A stretch of DNA of 64,000 nucleotides, taken from the NCBI GenBank assembly GCA_964057225.1, contig CAXKVF010000072.1, forward strand, positions 806,001 through 870,000, read 5' to 3'. The stretch's first letter is position 1. Every line of letters begins with the position of its first letter. This DNA is from Auanema rhodensis. Its lineage: Eukaryota > Nematoda > Chromadorea > Rhabditida > Rhabditidae. Under the pieces are notes generated by a model. That model made no database searches and was not told the origin of the DNA. It saw nothing but the letters and a program-made list of their open reading frames with translations. The position numbers and the translations under genes were made by a program. Below, piece by piece: positions 12,301-25,300 of this stretch.

Positions 12301-15131
12301 TTAAAGTTCACGTAAATTTCAAAGTCATGGTTACCATGAACCAATATCAATAAAAATTTGTTTTTAGACTAATATGGACATGGGGAATCTAATTTTGAAA
12401 ACCGCATCTCTTTATCTTTCACGTGAAGCGAATTACATACCAAGTGCACATCACGTGTACATTTAATTAGCATAAATTAAAGTTCACGTAAATTTCAAAG
12501 TCATGGTTACCATGCACCAATATCAATAAAAATTTGTTTTTAAACTAATATGGACATGGGGAATATAATTTTGAAAACCGCATCTCTTTATCTTTCACGT
12601 GAAGCGAGTTACATACCAAGTGCACATCACGTGTACATTTAATTAGCATAAATTAAAGTTCACGTAAATTTCAAAGTCATGGTTACCATGCACCAATATC
12701 AATAAAAATTTGTTTTTAGACTAATATGGACATGGGGAATCTAATTTTGAAAACCGCATCTCTTCATCTTTCACGTGAAGCGAGTTACATACCAAGTGCA
12801 CATCACGTGTACATTTAATTAGCATAAATTAAAGTTCACGTAAATTTCAAAGTCATGGTTACCATGAACCAATATCAATAAAAATTTGTTTTTAGACTAA
12901 TATGGACATGGGGAATCTAATTTTGAAAACCGCATCTCTTTATCTTTCACGTGAAGCGAGTTACATACCAAGTGCACATCACGTGTACATTTAATTAGCA
13001 TAAATTAAAGTTCACGTAAATTTCAAAGTCATGGTTACCATGCACCAATATCAATAAAAATTTGTTTTTAGACTAATATGGACATGGGGAATCTAATTTT
13101 GAAAACCGCATCTCTTTATCTTTCACGTGAAGCGAGTTACATACCAAGTGCACATCACGTGTACATTTAATTAGCATAAATTAAAGTTCACGTAAATTTC
13201 AAAGTCATGGTTACCATGAACCAATATCAATAAAAATTTGTTTTTAGACTAATATGGACATGGGGAATCTAATTTTGAAAACCGCATCTCTTTATCTTTC
13301 ACGTGAAGCGAGTTACATACCAAGTGCACATCACGTGTACATTTAATTAGCATAAATTAAAGTTCACGTAAATTTCAAAGTCATGGTTACCATGAACCAA
13401 TATCAATAAAAATTTGTTTTTAGACTAATATGGACATGGGGAATCTAATTTTGAAAACCGCATCTCTTTATCTTTCACGTGAAGCGAGTTACATACCAAG
13501 TGCACATCACGTGTACATTTAATTAGCATAAATTAAAGTTCACGTAAATTTCAAAGTCATGGTTACCATGCACCAATATCAATAAAAATTTGTTTTTAAA
13601 CTAATATGGACATGGGGAATATAATTTTGAAAACCGCATCTCTTTATCTTTCACGTGAAGCGAGTTACATACCAAGTGCACATCACGTGTACATTTAATT
13701 AGCATAAATTAAAGTTCACGTAAATTTCAAAGTCATGGTTACCATGCACCAATATCAATAAAAATTTGTTTTTAGACTAATATGGACATGGGGAATCTAA
13801 TTTTGAAAACCGCATCTCTTTATCTTTCACGTGAAGCGAGTTACATACCAAGTGCACATCACGTGTACATTTAATTAGCATAAATTAAAGTTCACGTAAA
13901 TTTCAAAGTCATGGTTACCATGAACTAATATCAATAAAAATTTGTTTTTAGACTAATATGGACATGGGGAATCTAATTTTGAAAACCGCATCTCTTTATC
14001 TTTCACATGAAGCGAGTTACATACCAAGTGCACATCACGTGTACATTTAATTAGCATAAATTAAAGTTCACGTAAATTTCAAAGTCATGGTTACCATGAA
14101 CCAATATCAATAAAAATTTGTTTTTAGACTAATATGGACATGGGGAATCTAATTTTGAAAACCGCATCTCTTTATCTTTCACATGAAGCGAGTTACATAC
14201 CAAGTGCACATCACGTGTACATTTAATTAGCATAAATTAAAGTTCACGTAAATTTCAAAGTCATGGTTACCATGAACCAATATCAATAAAAATTTGTTTT
14301 TAGACTAATATGGACATGGGGAATCTAATTTTGAAAACCGCATCTCTTTATCTTTCACGTGAAGCGAGTTACATACCAAGTGCACATCACGTGTACATTT
14401 AATTAGCATAAATTAAAGTTCACGTAAATTTCAAAGTCATGGTTACCATGAACCAATATCAATAAAAATTTGTTTTTAGACTAATATGGACATGGGGAAT
14501 CTAATTTTGAAAACCGCATCTCTTTATCTTTCACGTGAAGCGAGTTACATACCAAGTGCACATCACGTGTACATTTAATTAGCATAAATTAAAGTTCACG
14601 TAAATTTCAAAGTCATGGTTACCATGCACCAATATCAATAAAAATTTGTTTTTAGACTAATATGGACACGGGGAATCTAATTTTGAAAACCGCATCTCTT
14701 TATCTTTCACGTGAAGCGAGTTACATACCAAGTGCACATCACGTGTACATTTAATTAGCATAAATTAAAGTTCACGTAAATTTCAAAGTCATGGTTACCA
14801 TGAAGCAATATCAATAAAAATTTGTTTTTAGACTAATATGGACATGGGGAATCTAATTTTGAAAACCGCATCTCTTTATCTTTCACGTGAAGCGAGTTAC
14901 ATACCAAGTGCACATCACGTGTACATTTAATTAGCATAAATTAAAGTTCACGTAAATTTCAAAGTCATGGTTACCATGCACCAATATCAATAAAAATTTG
15001 TTTTTAGACTAATATGGACATGGGGAATCTAATTTTGAAAACCGCATCTCTTTATCTTTCACGTGAAGCGAGTTACATACCAAGTGCACATCACGTGTAC
15101 ATTTAATTAGCATAAATTAAAGTTCACGTAA

Positions 15132-15307
15132 ATTTCAAAGTCATGGTTACCATGAAGCAATATCAATAAAAATTTGTTTTTAGACTAATATGGACATGGG
15201 GAATCTAATTTTGAAAACCGCATCTCTTTATCTTTCACGTGAAGCGAGTTACCAAGTGCACATCACGTGTACATTTAATTAGCATAAATTAAAGTTCACG
15301 TAAATTT
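15132..15307 (+). repeat. 172-bp monomer with a 4-bp deletion
   Basis: Within this copy GAGTTACATACCAAGTG is shortened to GAGTTACCAAGTG near 15248-15255, a loss of four bases explained by slippage between the direct repeats TAC/TAC. It is the only copy with this change, and the phase of all later monomers shifts by 4 because of it. The true monomer boundaries are about 15136-15307. Confidence 0.85.
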
Positions 15308-18300
15308 CAAAGTCATGGTTACCATGAAGCAATATCAATAAAAATTTGTTTTTAGACTAATATGGACAGGGGGAATCTAATTTTGAAAACCGCATCTCTT
15401 TATCTTTCACGTGAAGCGAGTTACATACCAAGTGCACATCACGTGTACATTTAATTAGCATAAATTAAAGTTCACGTAAATTTCAAAGTCATGGTTACCA
15501 TGAAGCAATATCAATAAAAATTTGTTTTTAGACTAATATGGACATGGGGAATCTAATTTTGAAAACCGCATCTCTTTATCTTTCACGTGAAGCGAGTTAC
15601 ATACCAAGTGCACATCACGTGTACATTTAATTAGCATAAATTAAAGTTCACGTAAATTTCAAAGTCATGGTTACCATGAACCAATATCAATAAAAATTTG
15701 TTTTTAGACTAATATGGACATGGGGAATCTAATTTTGAAAACCGAATCTCTTTATCTTTCACGTGAAGCGAGTTACATACCAAGTGCACATCACGTGTAC
15801 ATTTAATTAGCATGAATTAAAGTTCACGTAAATTTCAAAGTCATGGTTACCATGCACCAATATCAATAAAAATTTGTTTTTAGACTAATATGGACATGGG
15901 GAATCTAATTTTGAAAACCGCATCTCTTTATCTTTCACGTGAAGCGAGTTACATACCAAGTGCACATCACGTGTACATTTAATTAGCATAAATTAAAGTT
16001 CACGTAAATTTCAAAGTCATGGTTACCATGAACCAATATCAATAAAAATTTGTTTTTAGACTAATATGGACATGGGGAATCTAATTTTGAAAACCGCATC
16101 TCTTTATCTTTCACGTGAAGCGAGTTACATACCAAGTGCACATCACGTGTACATTTAATTAGCATAAATTAAAGTTCACGTAAATTTCAAAGTCATGGTT
16201 ACCATGCACCAATATCAATAAAAATTTGTTTTTAGACTAATATGGACATGGGGAATCTAATTTTGAAAACCGCATCTCTTTATCTTTCACGTGAAGCGAG
16301 TTACATACCAAGTGCACATCACGTGTACATTTAATTAGCATAAATTAAAGTTCACGTAAATTTCAAAGTCATGGTTACCATGAACCAATATCAATAAAAA
16401 TTTGTTTTTAGACTAATATGGACATGGGGAATCTAATTTTGAAAACCGCATCTCTTCTTCTTTCACGTGAAGCGAGTTACATACCAAGTGCACATCACGT
16501 GTACATTTAATTAGCATAAATTAAAGTTCACGTAAATTTCAAAGTCATGGTTACCATGAACCAATATCAATAAAAATTTGTTTTTAGACTAATATGGACA
16601 TGGGGAATCTAATTTTGAAAACCGCATCTCTTTATCTTTCACGTGAAGCGAGTTACATACCAAGTGCACATCACGTGTACATTTAATTAGCATAAATTAA
16701 AGTTCACGTAAATTTCAAAGTCATGGTTACCATGCACCAATATCAATAAAAATTTGTTTTTAAACTAATATGGACATGGGGAATCTAATTTTGAAAACCG
16801 CATCTCTTTATCTTTCACGTGAAGCGAGTTACATACCAAGTGCACATCACGTGTACATTTAATTAGCATAAATTAAAGTTCACGTAAATTTCAAAGTCAT
16901 GGTTACCATGCACCAATATCAATAAAAATTTGTTTTTAGACTAATATGGACATGGGGAATCTAATTTTGAAAACCGCATATCTTTATCTTTCACGTGAAG
17001 CGAGTTACATACCAAGTGCACATCACGTGTACATTTAATTAGCATAAATTAAAGTTCACGTAAATTTCAAAGTCATGGTTACCATGAACCAATATCAATA
17101 AAAATTTGTTTTTAGACTAATATGGACATGGAAAAATCTAATTTTGAAAACCGCATCTCTTTATCTTTCACGTGAAGCGAGTTACATACCAAGTGCACAT
17201 CACGTGTACATTTAATTAGCATAAATTAAAGTTCACGTAAATTTCAAAGTCATGGTTACCATGAAGCAATATCAATAAAAATTTGTTTTTAGACTAATAT
17301 GGACAGGGGGAATCTAATTTTGAAAACCGCATCTCTTTATCTTTCACGTGAAGCGAGTTACATACCAAGTGCACATCACGTGTACATTTAATTAGCATAA
17401 ATTAAAGTTCACGTAAATTTCAAAGTCATGGTTACCATGAAGCAATATCAATAAAAATTTGTTTTTAGACTAATATGGACATGGGGAATCTAATTTTGAA
17501 AACCGCATCTCTTTATCTTTCACGTGAAGCGAGTTACATACCAAGTGCACATCACGTGTACATTTAATTAGCATAAATTAAAGTTCACGTAAATTTCAAA
17601 GTCATGGTTACCATGAACCAATATCAATAAAAATTTGTTTTTAGACTAATATGGACATGGGGAATCTAATTTTGAAAACCGAATCTCTTTATCTTTCACG
17701 TGAAGCGAGTTACATACCAAGTGCACATCACGTGTACATTTAATTAGCATGAATTAAAGTTCACGTAAATTTCAAAGTCATGGTTACCATGCACCAATAT
17801 CAATAAAAATTTGTTTTTAGACTAATATGGACATGGGGAATCTAATTTTGAAAACCGCATCTCTTTATCTTTCACGTGAAGCGAGTTACATACCAAGTGC
17901 ACATCACGTGTACATTTAATTAGCATAAATTAAAGTTCACGTAAATTTCAAAGTCATGGTTACCATGAACCAATATCAATAAAAATTTGTTTTTAGACTA
18001 ATATGGACATGGGGAATCTAATTTTGAAAACCGCATCTCTTTATCTTTCACGTGAAGCGAGTTACATACCAAGTGCACATCACGTGTACATTTAATTAGC
18101 ATAAATTAAAGTTCACGTAAATTTCAAAGTCATGGTTACCATGCACCAATATCAATAAAAATTTGTTTTTAGACTAATATGGACATGGGGAATCTAATTT
18201 TGAAAACCGCATCTCTTTATCTTTCACGTGAAGCGAGTTACATACCAAGTGCACATCACGTGTACATTTAATTAGCATAAATTAAAGTTCACGTAAATTT

Positions 18301-19181
18301 CAAAGTCATGGTTACCATGAACCAATATCAATAAAAATTTGTTTTTAGACTAATATGGACATGGGGAATCTAATTTTGAAAACCGCATCTCTTCTTCTTT
18401 CACGTGAAGCGAGTTACATACCAAGTGCACATCACGTGTACATTTAATTAGCATAAATTAAAGTTCACGTAAATTTCAAAGTCATGGTTACCATGAACCA
18501 ATATCAATAAAAATTTGTTTTTAGACTAATATGGACATGGGGAATCTAATTTTGAAAACCGCATCTCTTTATCTTTCACGTGAAGCGAGTTACATACCAA
18601 GTGCACATCACGTGTACATTTAATTAGCATAAATTAAAGTTCACGTAAATTTCAAAGTCATGGTTACCATGCACCAATATCAATAAAAATTTGTTTTTAA
18701 ACTAATATGGACATGGGGAATCTAATTTTGAAAACCGCATCTCTTTATCTTTCACGTGAAGCGAGTTACATACCAAGTGCACATCACGTGTACATTTAAT
18801 TAGCATAAATTAAAGTTCACGTAAATTTCAAAGTCATGGTTACCATGCACCAATATCAATAAAAATTTGTTTTTAGACTAATATGGACATGGGGAATCTA
18901 ATTTTGAAAACCGCATATCTTTATCTTTCACGTGAAGCGAGTTACATACCAAGTGCACATCACGTGTACATTTAATTAGCATAAATTAAAGTTCACGTAA
19001 ATTTCAAAGTCATGGTTACCATGAACCAATATCAATAAAAATTTGTTTTTAGACTAATATGGACATGGAAAAATCTAATTTTGAAAACCGCATCTCTTTA
19101 TCTTTCACGTGAAGCGAGTTACATACCAAGTGCACATCACGTGTACATTTAATTAGCATAAATTAAAGTTCACGTAAATTT
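15308..19181 (+). repeat. 11-monomer HOR in tandem, two copies of 1937 bp
   Basis: Copies are 15308-17244 and 17245-19181. Both carry the same ordered markers: GAAGC with GGACAGGGGG; GAAGC; GAACC with ACCGAATC and CATGAATT; GCACC; GAACC; GCACC; GAACC with CTTCTTC; GAACC; GCACC with TTTTTAAAC; GCACC with GCATATC; GAACC with GGAAAAATC. The last monomer is 177 bp, so the unit is 11 x 176 + 1. I found no difference between the two copies by eye, implying a very recent duplication (or an assembly duplication). Derived blocks continue at 19182, 24287 and 28687. Confidence 0.93.
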
Positions 19182-22100
19182 CAAAGTCATGGTTACCATG
19201 CACCAATATCAATAAAAATTTGTTTTTAGACTAATATGGACATGGGGAATCTAATTTTGAAAACCGCATCTCTTTATCTTTCACGTGAAGCGAGTTACAT
19301 ACCAAGTGCACATCACGTGTACATTTAATTAGCATAAATTAAAGTTCACGTAAATTTCAAAGTCATGGTTACCATGAACCAATATCAATAAAAATTTGTT
19401 TTCAGACTAATATGGACATGGGGAATCTAATTTTGAAAACCGCATCTCTTCTTCTTTCACGTGAAGCGAGTTACATACCAAGTGCACATCACGTGTACAT
19501 TTAATTAGCATAAATTAAAGTTCACGTAAATTTCAAAGTCATGGTTACCATGAACCAATATCAATAAAAATTTGTTTTTAGACTAATATGGACATGGGGA
19601 ATCTAATTTTGAAAACCGCATCTCTTTATCTTTCACGTGAAGCGAGTTACATACCAAGTGCACATCACGTGTACATTTAATTAGCATAAATTAAAGTTCA
19701 CGTAAATTTCAAAGTCATGGTTACCATGCACCAATATGAATAAAAATTTGTTTTTAAACTAATATGGACATGGGGAATCTAATTTTGAAAACCGCATCTC
19801 TTTATCTTTCACGTGAAGCGAGTTACATACCAAGTGCACATCACGTGTACATTTAATTAGCATAAATTAAAGTTCACGTAAATTTCAAAGTCATGGTTAC
19901 CATGAAGCAATATCAATAAAAATTCGTTTTTAGACTAATATGGACATGGGGAATCTAATTTTGAAAACCGCATCTCTTTATCTTTCACGTGAAGCGAGTT
20001 ACATACCAAGTGCACATCACGTGTACATTTAATTAGCATAAATTAAAGTTCACGTAAATTTCAAAGTCATGGTTACCATGAACCAATATCAATAAAAATT
20101 TGTTTTTAGACTAATATGGACATGGGGAATCTAATTTTGAAAACCGAATCTCTTTATCTTTCACGTGAAGCGAGTTACATACCAAGTGCACATCACGTGT
20201 ACATTTAATTAGCATGAATTAAAGTTCACGTAAATTTCAAAGTCATGGTTACCATGCACCAATATCAATAAAAATTTGTTTTTAGACTAATATGGACATG
20301 GGGAATCTAATTTTGAAAACCGCATCTCTTTATCTTTCACGTGAAGCGAGTTACATACCAAGTGCACATCACGTGTACATTTAATTAGCATAAATTAAAG
20401 TTCACGTAAATTTCAAAGTCATGGTTACCATGAACCAATATCAATAAAAATTTGTTTTTAGACTAATATGGACATGGGGAATCTAATTTTGAAAACCGCA
20501 TCTCTTTATCTTTCACGTGAAGCGAGTTACATACCAAGTGCACATCACGTGTACATTTAATTAGCATAAATTAAAGTTCACGTAAATTTCAAAGTCATGG
20601 TTACCATGCACCAATATCAATAAAAATTTGTTTTTAGACTAATATGGACATGGGGAATCTAATTTTGAAAACCGCATCTCTTTATCTTTCACGTGAAGCG
20701 AGTTACATACCAAGTGCACATCACGTGTACATTTAATTAGCATAAATTAAAGTTCACGTAAATTTCAAAGTCATGGTTACCATGAACCAATATCAATAAA
20801 AATTTGTTTTTAGACTAATATGGACATGGGGAATCTAATTTTGAAAACCGCATCTCTTCTTCTTTCACGTGAAGCGAGTTACATACCAAGTGCACATCAC
20901 GTGTACATTTAATTAGCATAAATTAAAGTTCACGTAAATTTCAAAGTCATGGTTACCATGAACCAATATCAATAAAAATTTGTTTTTAGACTAATATGGA
21001 CATGGGGAATCTAATTTTGAAAACCGCATCTCTTTATCTTTCACGTGAAGCGAGTTACATACCAAGTGCACATCACGTGTACATTTAATTAGCATAAATT
21101 AAAGTTCACGTAAATTTCAAAGTCATGGTTACCATGCACTAATATCAATAAAAATTTGTTTTTAAACTAATATGGACATGGGGAATCTAATTTTGAAAAC
21201 CGCATCTCTTTATCTTTCACGTGAAGCGAGTTACATACCAAGTGCACATCACGTGTACATTTAATTAGCATAAATTAAAGTTCACGTAAATTTCAAAGTC
21301 ATGGTTACCATGCACCAATATCAATAAAAATTTGTTTTTAGACTAATATGGACATGGGGAATCTAATTTTGAAAACCGCATATCTTTATCTTTCACGTGA
21401 AGCGAGTTACATACCAAGTGCACATCACGTGTACATTTAATTAGCATAAATTAAAGTTCACGTAAATTTCAAAGTCATGGTTACCATGAACCAATATCAA
21501 TAAAAATTTGTTTTTAGACTAATATGGACATGGAAAAATCTAATTTTGAAAACCGCATCTCTTTATCTTTCACGTGAAGCGAGTTACATACCAAGTGCAC
21601 ATCACGTGTACATTTAATTAGCATAAATTAAAGTTCACGTAAATTTCAAAGTCATGGTTACCATGCACCAATATCAATAAAAATTTGTTTTTAGACTAAT
21701 ATGGACATGGGGAATCTAATTTTGAAAACCGCATCTCTTTATCTTTCACGTGAAGCGAGTTACACACCAAGTGCACATCACGTGTACATTTAATTAGCAT
21801 AAATTAAAGTTCACGTAAATTTCAAAGTCATGGTTACCATGAACCAATATCAATAAAAATTTGTTTTCAGACTAATATGGACATGGGGAATCTAATTTTG
21901 AAAACCGCATCTCTTCTTCTTTCACGTGAAGCGAGTTACATACCAAGTGCACATCACGTGTACATTTAATTAGCATAAATTAAAGTTCACGTAAATTTCA
22001 AAGTCATGGTTACCATGAACCAATATCAATAAAAATTTGTTTTTAGACTAATATGGACATGGGGAATCTAATTTTGAAAACCGCATCTCTTTATCTTTCA

Positions 22101-22350
22101 CGTGAAGCGAGTTACATACCAAGTGCACATCACGTGTACATTTAATTAGCATAAATTAAAGTTCACGTAAATTTCAAAGTCATGGTTACCATGCACCAAT
22201 ATGAATAAAAATTTGTTTTTAAACTAATATGGACATGGGGAATCTAATTTTGAAAACCGCATCTCTTTATCTTTCACGTGAAGCGAGTTACATACCAAGT
22301 GCACATCACGTGTACATTTAATTAGCATAAATTAAAGTTCACGTAAATTT
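19182..22350 (+). repeat. 14-monomer HOR (2465 bp) and the start of a second copy
   Basis: The unit is 19182-21646; the next four monomers (21647-22350) repeat its first four in order: GCACC, GAACC with TTTTCAGAC and CTTCTTC, GAACC, GCACC with both TATGAAT and TTTTTAAAC. Inside the unit, 19886-21646 matches the 11-mer block (ACCGAATC/CATGAATT, CTTCTTC, TTTTTAAAC, GCATATC, GGAAAAATC in the same order), with AATTCG replacing AATTTG in the first monomer. The 14-mer therefore looks like an 11-mer enlarged by a short block carrying TTTTCAGAC and TATGAAT. The 177-bp monomer (21470-21646) is again the last. Confidence 0.88.
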
Positions 22351-25300
22351 CAAAGTCATGGTTACCATGAACCAATATCAATAAAAATTTGTTTTGAGAC
22401 TAATATGGACATGGGGAATCTAATTTTGAAAACCGCATCTCTTTATCTTTCACGTGAAGCGAGTTACATACCAAGTGCACATCACGTGTACATTTAATTA
22501 GCATAAATTAAAGTTCACGTAAATTTCAAAGTCATGGTTACCATGCACCAATATCAATAAAAATTTGTTTTGAGACTAATATGGACATGGGGAATCTAAT
22601 TTTGAAAACCGCATCTCTTTATCTTTCACGTGAAGCGAGTTACATACCAAGTGCACATCACGTGTACATTTAATTAGCATAAATTAAAGTTCACGTAAAT
22701 TTCAAAGTCATGGTTACCATGCACCAATATGAATAAAAATTTGTTTTTAAACTAATATGGACATGGGGAATCTAATTTTGAAAACCGCTTCTCTTTATCT
22801 TTCACGTGAAGCGAGTTACATACCAAGTGCACATCACGTGTACATTTAATTAGCATAAATTAAAGTTCACGTAAATTTCAAAGTCATGGTTACCATGAAC
22901 CAATATCAATAAAAATTTGTTTTGAGACTAATATGGACATGTGGAATCTAATTTTGAAAACCGCATCTCTTTATCTTTCACGTGAAGCGAGTTACATACC
23001 AAGTGCACATCACGTGTACATTTAATTAGCATAAATTAAAGTTCACGTAAATTTCAAAGTCATGGTTACCATGCACCAATATCAATAAAAATTTGTTTTG
23101 AGACTAATATGGACATGGGGAATCTAATTTTGAAAACCGCATCTCTTTATCTTTCACGTGAAGCGAGTTACATACCAAGTGCACATCACGTGTACATTTA
23201 ATTAGCATAAATTAAAGTTCACGTAAATTTCAAAGTCATGGTTACCATGAACCAATATCAATAAAAAATTGTTTTTAGACTAATATGGACATGGGGAATC
23301 TAATTTTGAAAACCGCATCTCTTTATCTTTCACGTGAAGCGAGTTACATACCAAGTGCACATCACGTGTACATTTAATTAGCATAAATTAAAGTTCACGT
23401 AAATTTCAAAGTCATGGTTACCATGAACCAATATCAATAAAAATTTGTTTTGAGACTAATATGGACATGGGGAATCTAATTTTGAAAACCGCATCTCTTT
23501 ATCTTTCACGTGAAGCGAGTTACATACCAAGTGCACATAACGTGTACATTTAATTAGCATAAATTAAAGTTCACGTAAATTTCAAAGTCATGGTTACCAT
23601 GCACCAATATCAATAAAAATTTGTTTTTAGACTAATATGGACATGGGGAATCTAATTTTGAAAACCGCATCTCTTTATCTTTCACGTGAAGCGAGTTACA
23701 TACCAAGTGCACATCTCGTGTACATTTAATTAGCATAAATTAAAGTTCACGTAAATTTCAAAGTCATGGTTACCATGAAGCAATATCAATAAAAATTTGT
23801 TTTTAGACTAATATGGACATGGGGAATCTAATTTTGAAAACCGCATCTCTTTATCTTTCACGTGAAGCGAGTTACATACCAAGTGCACATCACTTGTACA
23901 TTTAATTAGCATAAATTAAAGTTCACGTAAATTTCAAAGTCATGGTTACCATGAACCAATATCAATAAAAATTTGTTTTGAGACTAATATGGACATGGGG
24001 AATCGAATTTTGAAAACCGCATCTCTTTATCTTTCACGTGAAGCGAGTTACATACCAAGTGCACATCACGTGTACATTTAATTAGCATAAATTAAAGTTC
24101 ACGTAAATTTCAAAGTCATGGTTACCATGCACCAATATCAATAAAAATTTGTTTTTAGACTAATATGGACATGGGGAATCTAATTTTGAAAACCGCATCT
24201 CTTCTTCTTTCACGTGAAGCGAGTTACATACCAAGTGCACATCACGTGTACATTTAATTAGCATAAATTAAAGTTCACGTAAATTTCAAAGTCATGGTTA
24301 CCATGAAGCAATATCAATAAAAATTCGTTTTTAGACTAATATGGACATGGGGAATCTAATTTTGAAAACCGCATCTCTTTATCTTTCACGTGAAGCGAGT
24401 TACATACCAAGTGCACATCACGTGTACATTTAATTAGCATAAATTAAAGTTCACGTAAATTTCAAAGTCATGGTTACCATGAACCAATATCAATAAAAAT
24501 TTGTTTTTAGACTAATATGGACATGGGGAATCTAATTTTGAAAACCGAATCTCTTTATCTTTCACGTGAAGCGAGTTACATACCAAGTGCACATCACGTG
24601 TACATTTAATTAGCATGAATTAAAGTTCACGTAAATTTCAAAGTTATGGTTACCATGCACCAATATCAATAAAAATTTGTTTTTAGACTAATATGGACAT
24701 GGGGAATCTAATTTTGAAAACCGCATCTCTTTATCTTTCACGTGAAGCGAGTTACATACCAAGTGCACATCACGTGTACATTTAATTAGCATAAATTAAA
24801 GTTCACGTAAATTTCAAAGTCATGGTTACCATGAACCAATATCAATAAAAATTTGTTTTTAGACTAATATGGACATGGGGAATCTAATTTTGAAAACCGC
24901 ATCTCTTTATCTTTCACGTGAAGCGAGTTACATACCAAGTGCACATCACGTGTACATTTAATTAGCATAAATTAAAGTTCACGTAAATTTCAAAGTCATG
25001 GTTACCATGCACCAATATCAATAAAAATTTGTTTTTAGACTAATATGGACATGGGGAATCTAATTTTGAAAACCGCATCTCTTTATCTTTCACGTGAAGC
25101 GAGTTACATACCAAGTGCACATCACGTGTACATTTAATTAGCATAAATTAAAGTTCACGTAAATTTCAAAGTCATGGTTACCATGAACCAATATCAATAA
25201 AAATTTGTTTTTAGACTAATATGGACATGGGGAATCTAATTTTGAAAACCGCATCTCTTCTTCTTTCACGTGAAGCGAGTTACATACCAAGTGCACATCA

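Larger units (their letters stand above)
1..15307 (+). repeat. Left domain: uniform GAACC monomers, GAACT subtype, loose duplications
   Basis: The first thirteen monomers are almost all canonical with isolated substitutions, the most uniform stretch in the window. The C23T (GAACT) subtype occurs repeatedly from about 373 to 13930 and is essentially absent further right. C91G (catctGttt) is also confined here (about 3257-7660). Duplicated neighbourhoods are visible: GAATATAATT monomers starting at 2289 and 3872 (9-monomer spacing); GACATGATGAATC monomers starting at 6864 and 10736 (22 monomers, 3872 bp), with similar flanks over about 5984-7567 and 9856-11439; and GCACC monomers carrying both TTTTTAAAC and GAATATAATT at 12496 and 13552 (6 monomers). 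A 1-bp deletion near 2681 (AATTTATTTTAGAC) shortens one monomer to 175 bp. There are no genes. Confidence 0.85.
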
